Of a DNA stretch of 62,807 nucleotides, positions 56,862-62,807 are shown in pieces. The stretch covers positions 1 to 62,807 of the forward strand of contig NZ_SSGF01000028.1 of the NCBI RefSeq assembly GCF_008015755.1, written 5' to 3'. A model generated the notes under the pieces. That model was not told the DNA's origin. It saw only the letters and a list, made by a program, of their open reading frames with translations, and searched no databases. Numbering within the stretch: position 1 is the first letter of the stretch; each line of letters starts with the position of its first letter. The position numbers and the translations under genes are program-made. The stretch comes from Methylophilus sp. (GTDB lineage Bacteria > Pseudomonadota > Gammaproteobacteria > Burkholderiales > Methylophilaceae).

Positions 56862-57811
56862 TTCACGCCATCCAGCGCGGCCAGAATTTTATCAGCACCG
56901 CGTGCCACCAGTTGCAAGGCCAATTGCTGGCCCAATTTTTCTGCCTCAGACGCATGACCAGTCACAGTTTCCTTAAGCATCTGCTTGCCATCGACACTGG
57001 CGACAAACCCTTGCATGCTGATGGTCTCACCTTGTTTGGTCGCATAGGCGCCCAGCGGCACCGTGCAGCTGCCAGCCAACGCACGACTAAATCCGCGTTC
57101 AGCTTCCACGCACAATTGCGTATCCACATGATTCAACGGCGCTAACACTGCCCTCAGGTCTGTACGGTTGGCATTGATTTCGATGCCCAATGCGCCCTGG
57201 CCCACGGCCGGAATGCTGTCCGCAGGACTAATAAAACTTTTGATACGATCGCCCAATTCCAGGCGAATCAGCCCAGCCGCCGCCAGGATAATCGCCGCAT
57301 ATTGACCTTCATCCAGTTTGCGCAAACGGGTTTGCACATTGCCACGCAACGACTCGATTTGTAAATGCGGAAAACGCGCCTGTATCTGGCTTTGACGGCG
57401 CAGGCTGGAGGTACCCACCACGCTGCCGTCAGGCAGGTCTTCAAGACTTGTATAGGTATTCGAGACAAATGCATCACGCGGATCTTCGCGTTCACCAGTG
57501 GCGGTGAGCACAAAGCCTGCTGGCAAATGCATGGGCACATCTTTCATGCTGTGCACCGCCAGATCAGCGCGGCCATCCGCCAGCGCATTTTCGAGTTCTT
57601 TAACGAACAAACCCTTGCCACCAATGCGCGACAACGGGGAATCCAGAATCTGGTCACCGGTGGTGGTCATGCCCAAAATGCTGACATCACACTGTGGATA
57701 TAAGGCCTGTAATCTGGCCTGGATATGCTTGGCCTGCCACATGGCGAGCGCGCTCTCACGTGAAGCAATAACCAGCTTGGCAGGGGGATTGAGTGTACTC
57801 ACAACGATCAT
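56858..57811 (-). CDS. hemC: Hydroxymethylbilane synthase (porphobilinogen deaminase)
   Basis: 317 residues. Polymerises four porphobilinogens. Signatures [10 protein letters not shown], the active-site stretch [38 protein letters not shown] and the dipyrromethane-binding Cys in [13 protein letters not shown] (near 248) are intact. Confidence 0.97.
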   Translation of the reverse strand: MIVVSTLNPPAKLVIASRESALAMWQAKHIQARLQALYPQCDVSILGMTTTGDQILDSPLSRIGGKGLFVKELENALADGRADLAVHSMKDVPMHLPAGFVLTATGEREDPRDAFVSNTYTSLEDLPDGSVVGTSSLRRQSQIQARFPHLQIESLRGNVQTRLRKLDEGQYAAIILAAAGLIRLELGDRIKSFISPADSIPAVGQGALGIEINANRTDLRAVLAPLNHVDTQLCVEAERGFSRALAGSCTVPLGAYATKQGETISMQGFVASVDGKQMLKETVTGHASEAEKLGQQLALQLVARGADKILAALDGVK

Positions 57812-57995
57812 ACCTATGATGGATTTAGCGCGTTATTTTAACACGGCATCGCCTGACTGCTGTGCGTCTATGCGGACATCTCCTGATGAACCTTTTGCTC
57901 CACAAGGCCGTCCGATTGAGTTATGCTGGCACTTGCATAGCAACCCGAAGTGGCTAGAAAAGTCGCTATTTATTGATAAAAATGGAGGACTATCC

Positions 57996-58664
57996 ATGCA
58001 ATACCAACTCGACATTTTTCTTTCTTCTCTCAACCAATTCTGGGTCGAACTGGTCCATTTTGTGCCCAAATTACTCGCCGCCATCGTGATTTTATTTTTT
58101 GGCTGGCTGGTCGCTAAAGCAGTCAGATTAGGCGTCAAACGCATTCTTGAGATTTCACACTTTGACACTTTTGCGCAAAAATCCGGTCTCGAAGCCTTTA
58201 TGCGTAGCGCCAACTATAAAGTCACCCTGAGCGGCATCATCAGCCAGGTGGTGTATTGGCTGGTCATTCTGCTGTTTGTCATTACCGGCGCCAACTCACT
58301 GGGTTTGAGCGAAGTGGCCTCATTACTTAAAGAGCTGGCCAGCTATTTACCGCATATTATTGTGGCGATTCTGGTAGTCATTTTCGGTACTTTGTTTGCG
58401 CGCTTTATCAACCGCCTGGTGTTCGCCTGGTTACATAGCATCAAGTTTGAGCAAGCGCTTATCATCAGCACCTCAGCCGAATACTGCATCCAGATTCTGG
58501 CGATTTTTATTGCCCTGGAACAACTGGGCATTGGCATGCAACTGATTCACTCACTGTTTGTGATTGTGTTTGGCGCCGTGTTTTTGGCACTGGCGATTGC
58601 CTTTGGCCTAGGTGGCCGCGACTGGGCCGCCAAAGTGATTGATCAGGCGCAAAAAAAGAAATAG
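57996..58664 (+). CDS. Small membrane protein of the MscS-like TM-helix family
   Basis: 222 residues with four or five membrane helices (for example LLAAIVILFFGWLVAKAV; VVYWLVILLFVITGANSLGL; IIVAILVVIFGTLFARFI). It ends with FGAVFLALAIAFGLGGRDWA, the sequence pattern of the MscS pore helix with alternating Gly and Ala. It lacks the beta-domain of full MscS. The ATG at 57996 has GGAGG 7 bases upstream. An upstream in-frame extension overlaps hemC antisense and is rejected. A mechanosensitive role is inferred from family only. Confidence 0.82.
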   Translation: MQYQLDIFLSSLNQFWVELVHFVPKLLAAIVILFFGWLVAKAVRLGVKRILEISHFDTFAQKSGLEAFMRSANYKVTLSGIISQVVYWLVILLFVITGANSLGLSEVASLLKELASYLPHIIVAILVVIFGTLFARFINRLVFAWLHSIKFEQALIISTSAEYCIQILAIFIALEQLGIGMQLIHSLFVIVFGAVFLALAIAFGLGGRDWAAKVIDQAQKKK

Positions 58665-58686
58665 CGCCTTTAAATGAGTGCCTTCA

Positions 58687-58716
58687 AATTAAGGTCGCCG
58701 CTAGGCGGCCTTAATT
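58687..58716. terminator. Hairpin between convergent genes, inside the end of algR
   Basis: 13-base arms (58687-58699 and 58704-58716; one G-T wobble) surround a four-base loop. The algR stop codon lies in the loop and the arm 58704-58716 encodes its last residues. There is no clear T-run. It may stop transcripts from both sides. Confidence 0.55.
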
Positions 58717-59447
58717 ACATGCTGGTGACGTCTACTCACCACCAATGTCTCCGGGATGCCTTTCATTAAGACCACCCATGCGGTTTCTCCGGCTTCTTCG
58801 CCTGTCGAGACCCGTTGCTTCTCGAACCCGCTAATCGCCGCACGTGCCACCAGTGCATTGCGGTGAATACGCACAAATTGCGTGGCATAGGTGTGTTCAA
58901 GCTGACTGAGTGCGGCTTCGAGCAAATAGCTTTTTTCGCGCGTGCGTACCGTCACGTATTTCAACTCGGCGCGCAGATAAAGCACCTCTGCAATCGGCAC
59001 CAGCACCACTTTGCCACGCTCGTAAATACTCAGGTGATCATGCGTTTGCTGCAATGGCTGCAAGGCCTGCGATTGTGCTGATTGCAGCGGTTTGGCTTTC
59101 GCCAGGGCAGCCGCCAGGCGCTCTCTACGAATCGGTTTCAGCAAATAATCAATCGCATTCAACTCAAACGCCTGCACCGCATAGTGATCGTAGGCGGTGG
59201 TGAAAATCAGCTTGGGTGGCCGCGGCAAATCGCGCAAATGTTGCGCCAACTCGATGCCATCCATGACCGGCATGCGAATATCCACCAGCACAATATCCAC
59301 TGTCGAGTCTTGCAGCAGCGGCAGCGCTTCCACACCATTCGCCGCTTCGCCCACAACGTCGTAACCGCCCACATCGCCGACCAAGTCGCGCAAGCGCTGC
59401 CTGGCCAGCGGCTCGTCATCTACGATGAGCAAGCGCTGATTAGCCAT
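58701..59447 (-). CDS. algR: LytTR-family response regulator (AlgR-like)
   Basis: 248 residues. Receiver domain (LLIVDDEPLARQRLRDLV, Asp in LVDIRMPVMDG) and a C-terminal LytTR DNA-binding domain (RAELKYVTVRTREKSYLLEAALSQLE, FVRIHRNALVA). The start at 59447 (MANQR) is preferred to a TTG two codons upstream. It overlaps the algZ stop by 8 bases and forms a two-component pair with it. Confidence 0.92.
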   Translation of the reverse strand: MANQRLLIVDDEPLARQRLRDLVGDVGGYDVVGEAANGVEALPLLQDSTVDIVLVDIRMPVMDGIELAQHLRDLPRPPKLIFTTAYDHYAVQAFELNAIDYLLKPIRRERLAAALAKAKPLQSAQSQALQPLQQTHDHLSIYERGKVVLVPIAEVLYLRAELKYVTVRTREKSYLLEAALSQLEHTYATQFVRIHRNALVARAAISGFEKQRVSTGEEAGETAWVVLMKGIPETLVVSRRHQHVIKAA

Positions 59448-60459
59448 GCACAACCTCAGATAAAGGCCGCGTTGGGATCACGATTTCAACAATGTAGCGC
59501 TGATCGGCCTCATATTGCCGCAACTGCGCCTCAAGGTCGTAGTGCAAACGCAGGCGCTCACGAATATTTTTAAGCGCCATTTTATTACCGCCAGATTTAT
59601 CACTGCGTGGCGGCAGCGGGTTGCTGATACGCAACAACAAGCTTTTTCCACTGGGCTTGATGTCGATATTGACCACGCCCCCCTGCGATTGCGGCTCGAT
59701 GCCGTGATACACCGCATTCTCCAGCAACGGCTGCAAAATCAGCGGCGGGATCATCACTTCTGGCGGAATCTCAGACAGCTGCCAATCGCATTGCAAACGT
59801 TCATCCAGGCGCAGCTTTTCGATATTCAAATATTGCTGGCACAAGGCAATCTCTTGCGACAACGGCACCAAATCACGGTTATCCGCCATCAATACGCGGA
59901 ACAGCTCAGCCATATCTTCCAGCGCTGTTTCTGCCCGTTGCGGTTGGCTCCGGATCAGTGACAAAGCAGCATTTAGGCTGTTAAACAAAAAATGGGGGCG
60001 AATCCGCGCCTGCAAGGCCTGCAAACGCGCCTCAGCAATCGCCGGTGAATAGGCGCGCTGCAATAAGTCCAGGTAATACAGGCACACCAGCACATCCGCC
60101 ACACACAGCAACATCACCTGCCAATACTGTGCCGCGCTCAAAGGCGCAATCCAGCTTTGATAGCCATAGGTTAACAGCGCCGTGATGCCAATCGCCAGCA
60201 AAAACAAGGCGGCCAACGCCTGCCGATAAGGCCAACGGCTAATCATGGGATAAGCCAGTGTGAGCGCGCCCATCACCAGCAATAGTGGTGGCAACCACTG
60301 GCTGCCTATGCGCGCCAGGTCGCTAGCCCACAAGACGGCGTTCCAGCCAGACTGGCCGTCATACACGGTGAGCAGCGCCAACAGACACAGGTGGAGCAAC
60401 AGTACACGTAAGTGTATGCCCAGATTGCGAAAATTGGGGATGCGGCTACTTTTACGCAC
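59440..60459 (-). CDS. algZ: LytS/AlgZ-family sensor histidine kinase
   Basis: 339 residues. Four or five N-terminal membrane helices, then the His_kinase family motif RPHFLFNSLNAALSLI with the phosphorylated His, and an ATPase domain (LQPLLENAVYHGIEP, GGNKMALKNIRERL). Partner of the AlgR-like regulator. The start is GTG at 60459, without a clear ribosome site. It is divergent from argH. Confidence 0.88.
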   Translation of the reverse strand: MRKSSRIPNFRNLGIHLRVLLLHLCLLALLTVYDGQSGWNAVLWASDLARIGSQWLPPLLLVMGALTLAYPMISRWPYRQALAALFLLAIGITALLTYGYQSWIAPLSAAQYWQVMLLCVADVLVCLYYLDLLQRAYSPAIAEARLQALQARIRPHFLFNSLNAALSLIRSQPQRAETALEDMAELFRVLMADNRDLVPLSQEIALCQQYLNIEKLRLDERLQCDWQLSEIPPEVMIPPLILQPLLENAVYHGIEPQSQGGVVNIDIKPSGKSLLLRISNPLPPRSDKSGGNKMALKNIRERLRLHYDLEAQLRQYEADQRYIVEIVIPTRPLSEVVHG

Positions 60460-60480
60460 GGCGTGATGTTCGTTTATAAT
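60451..60480 (+). promoter_or_regulatory. Putative argH promoter
   Basis: TATAAT at 60475-60480, with a weak TTTACG -35 18 bases upstream, would give an argH leader of about 75 bases. Assigned by eye. Confidence 0.4.
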
Positions 60481-60563
60481 GTGGTGCCAGCATCATAAGT
60501 ATTAAGTGCCCATGGCGCAAGCACGCGCTGTGCGCCCCATTTCTGGCAGAAAGAACTTTTGTT

Positions 60564-61982
60564 TTGACAACGTCCAACTCCAATACACAGTCATCTTTGC
60601 ACCAAAAAGACCAAGCCTGGTCTGGCCGCTTTAACGAGCCAGTGGCCGAGCTGGTCAAACGCTACACAGCGTCTGTCGATTTCGACAAGCGCCTGGCCAC
60701 ATTCGACATTCAAGGCTCGATTGCGCATGCCACCATGCTGGGTGCACAAGGCATTATTTCAGCGCAAGATGTCACTGACATCAAACGCGGGTTGGGTGAG
60801 ATTCTGGCCGAGATTGAAGCTGGGCAATTTGAATGGCTGCTGGACCTGGAAGATGTGCACCTGAACATTGAAAGACGCCTGACCGAAAAAATCGGCGACG
60901 CCGGTAAACGTTTGCATACTGGCCGCTCACGCAACGACCAGGTCGCGACCGATGTCCGCCTGTGGTTGCGTAGCGTGGTCGATGACAGCATTGCCGGCAT
61001 CCGCGCCCTGCAAACTTCATTGCTGGATTTAGCCGAGCAACACGCCGCCACCATCATGCCTGGCTTTACCCATTTGCAAGTGGCGCAACCCGTCACCTTC
61101 GGCCACCACCTGATGGCCTATTTTGAAATGCTGAACCGCGACGCCGAACGTTTTGCCGATGCACGTAAACGAATCAACCGCTTGCCGCTGGGCGCTGCCG
61201 CACTCGCAGGCACTAGCTACCCTATCAAACGCGAACTGGTGGCTGAATTATTGGGTTTTGACAGCGTCTGCCAGAACTCTTTAGATGCTGTATCTGACCG
61301 CGACTTCGCCATTGAGTTTAACGCCGCAGCCTCATTGCTCATGATGCACTTGTCGCGTTTCTCTGAAGAATTGATTTTATGGATGAGCCCAAGATTCGGC
61401 TTTATTGATATCGCCGACCGCTTCTGTACCGGCTCCTCCATCATGCCGCAAAAGAAAAACCCGGATGTGCCTGAACTGGTGCGCGGCAAAACCGGTCGCG
61501 TCTATGGCCATTTAATCGGCCTGCTGACTTTGATGAAAGGCCAGCCACTGGCCTACAACAAAGATAACCAGGAAGACAAAGAGCCACTGTTCGACGTCGC
61601 TGACACCTTGCTGGTGACTTTGCAGATTTACGCTGACATGCTGCGCGGCATCACCGTCAAAGCTGACAATATGCGCCAGGCCGCACTCGAAGGCTTTGCC
61701 ACGGCGACTGACCTGGCCGACTACCTGGTGAAAAAAGGCATGCCGTTCCGCGATGCGCACGAAGTGGTCGCCCACGCCGTGAAAGCCGGTGTGGAATCAG
61801 GCCGTGACCTGGCCGAATTTAGCCTGGCTGAGCTACAAGCCTTTAGTCACACCATCAGCGAAGACGTATTTGAAGTGCTGACACTAGAAGGCTCGGTCGC
61901 CAGCCGTAACCACACGGGTGGCACCGCGCCAGAACAAGTCCGCCGCGCCATCGCGCAAGCCAGAGCGCAATTAGGCCGCTGA
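60564..61982 (+). CDS. argH: Argininosuccinate lyase
   Basis: 472 residues. Last step of arginine synthesis: argininosuccinate to arginine and fumarate. Fumarase-superfamily motifs are clear: [40 protein letters not shown] and the catalytic loop [20 protein letters not shown]. The start is TTG at 60564, since no ATG precedes the conserved DQAWSGRF segment. The stop overlaps the next gene by one base. Confidence 0.96.
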   Translation: MTTSNSNTQSSLHQKDQAWSGRFNEPVAELVKRYTASVDFDKRLATFDIQGSIAHATMLGAQGIISAQDVTDIKRGLGEILAEIEAGQFEWLLDLEDVHLNIERRLTEKIGDAGKRLHTGRSRNDQVATDVRLWLRSVVDDSIAGIRALQTSLLDLAEQHAATIMPGFTHLQVAQPVTFGHHLMAYFEMLNRDAERFADARKRINRLPLGAAALAGTSYPIKRELVAELLGFDSVCQNSLDAVSDRDFAIEFNAAASLLMMHLSRFSEELILWMSPRFGFIDIADRFCTGSSIMPQKKNPDVPELVRGKTGRVYGHLIGLLTLMKGQPLAYNKDNQEDKEPLFDVADTLLVTLQIYADMLRGITVKADNMRQAALEGFATATDLADYLVKKGMPFRDAHEVVAHAVKAGVESGRDLAEFSLAELQAFSHTISEDVFEVLTLEGSVASRNHTGGTAPEQVRRAIAQARAQLGR

Positions 61983-62695
61983 TGACAACGCGCCATCATC
62001 CACCGAGTAAGCGTAAATCATACCCGGTCATGATGATGGGGCTGCTGTTAGTTTGCAGCCTGTTCGCGAGCCAACCCACACCAGCAGCCCTTGGCATTGC
62101 GAATCCCAAACACGAACAAGCCATGCTGTGGCCCTTGCTGCCAGGCGAAAGCGTCAACAGCCTGGCCGCCAAACTCTATCCGCAAAGCCCGGTGCTGCAA
62201 CAGCGCTTTGTGCAGCAATCCATCACCCTTAGCCGCAGTCGCGGTATTGTGCTGCGCCCGGATGAGCGCAGTGCAAGCGCGCAACTCATCGCCGTGCCCA
62301 ATGCACAAACCCTGCACACCCTCACGCATCGAATTAAAAAAGCCGATGAAGTTGATACTGACGCTTTTGTCACGCCCGGGTTGGTGATGAGTGTGCAACT
62401 GACGCAAGCAGCACAACACACATCGTCAAACTGGCATATGCCTACATTAAATCTACCGAAAGAACTCTCGCTAAAAGGGTATTCTTTTTCTGTGGGACAT
62501 TTGACGGAACGCATATCGGCAGTGAAATCCCATATTGTGGAAACCTATCAGGCGAATGCTCAGGCGATTGCGCGGACGCCTGTGAAACAGCTTTATCAGG
62601 CACCGCAGTTAGCGGTGATTGTGGTGAGTGCGATATTGTTGCTGGTATTGAGTTTGGGTTGGGGAATTTTTGAAGAAAGACAGTCTAAGCGGTAA
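61982..62695 (+). CDS. LysM-like membrane protein of unknown function
   Basis: 237 residues. N-terminal hydrophobic segment (signal anchor, YPVMMMGLLLVCSLFASQPT), a LysM/FimV-like stretch (LLPGESVNSLAAKLYPQSPVLQQRF), a helical middle and a C-terminal membrane helix (LAVIVVSAILLLVLSLGWGI) with a basic end. Family not recognised; binding of peptidoglycan or an assembly role is possible. Its ATG overlaps the argH TGA. Confidence 0.7.
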   Translation: MTTRHHPPSKRKSYPVMMMGLLLVCSLFASQPTPAALGIANPKHEQAMLWPLLPGESVNSLAAKLYPQSPVLQQRFVQQSITLSRSRGIVLRPDERSASAQLIAVPNAQTLHTLTHRIKKADEVDTDAFVTPGLVMSVQLTQAAQHTSSNWHMPTLNLPKELSLKGYSFSVGHLTERISAVKSHIVETYQANAQAIARTPVKQLYQAPQLAVIVVSAILLLVLSLGWGIFEERQSKR

Positions 62696-62723
62696 TCATA
62701 AAATATATACGAAATTCATTACG

Positions 62724-62780
62724 TCTTTTTCGCCACTCGGCGAGTCACTTTCTGGTGCTTGTCCCCCAGAAAGTAACCAA
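62724..62780 (-). repeat. Dispersed intergenic hairpin repeat, copy 2 (inverted)
   Basis: On the minus strand it starts GGTTACTTTCTGG, pairs with CCAGAAAGTGAC (62766-62777 with 62744-62755, 11 of 12), and continues ACTCGCC with a TCGCC/GGCGA hairpin and an A-rich tail. This matches the layout of copy 1 at 48-118. The stem bases differ between copies but pairing is kept. Confidence 0.6.
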
Positions 62781-62807
62781 AGAGGACGACACCCAGCCAT
62801 CACGGCC

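Noticed and set aside
57498..57995. N-terminal extension of the MscS-like gene
   Set aside because: It is antisense to hemC, has no membrane or family features and the internal ATG at 57996 has a strong GGAGG site.

Overview
The window looks like a chromosomal segment of a methylotrophic betaproteobacterium, most likely Methylophilaceae (Methylophilus / Methylovorus / Methylotenera type). The reasons are the argH / algZ-algR / hemC-hemD neighbourhood, gatCAB divergent from mreBCD-mrdA-rodA, the proteobacterial GshA of the Acidithiobacillus type next to gshB, a DUF3034 outer-membrane protein, a PEP-CTERM protein and a free-standing pqqA (PQQ serves methanol dehydrogenase). No rRNA, tRNA, CRISPR array, prophage or insertion sequence was seen.

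Layout. 1-359: intergenic repeat element, direct repeats and a terminator. 360-6739 (minus): tetR-OMF-MFP-RND efflux operon with a 46-bp near-perfect palindrome just before tetR. 6908-10146: YaeQ-family protein, a large CorA-like transporter and a Yip1-like membrane protein. 10315-12335 (minus): thiC with a TPP riboswitch and a hairpin that would hide its ribosome binding site. 12598-17291 (plus): MHYT/PAS hybrid histidine kinase and HD-GYP response regulator. 17333-20598 (minus): gatC-gatA-gatB. 20728-32875 (plus): rod-shape and cell-wall genes mreB-mreC-mreD-mrdA-rodA-rlpA-dacA, then ybeD-lipB-lipA, then gshA-gshB. 32981-39401: dadA, a phosphate-type porin with an in-frame UGA at the end of its signal peptide, bestrophin, msrB, a catalase-like peroxidase and an OhrR-type regulator.

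39548-44053: EAL/GGDEF sensor, cupredoxin and lipoprotein globin on the minus strand, divergent from a DUF3034 beta-barrel. This looks like an envelope heme/copper module of unknown function. 44922-44993: pqqA of 23 codons, alone, with its own promoter and terminator. 45134-55280 (minus): ArsR regulator, Aas-like acyltransferase/ligase, LplT-like transporter, a permuted-papain-like membrane enzyme, a small membrane protein, an LTA-synthase-type transferase and a glycosidase-like/Kdo-kinase-like fusion. I read this as a possibly undescribed envelope lipid-remodelling operon under an autoregulated, cysteine-free ArsR protein.

55432-62695: PEP-CTERM protein, hemD-hemC, a small MscS-like membrane protein, algR-algZ, argH and a LysM-like membrane protein. 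The window ends in a second, inverted copy of the intergenic repeat family found at its start.

All function calls rest on reading motifs in the translated sequence. No database search was possible.
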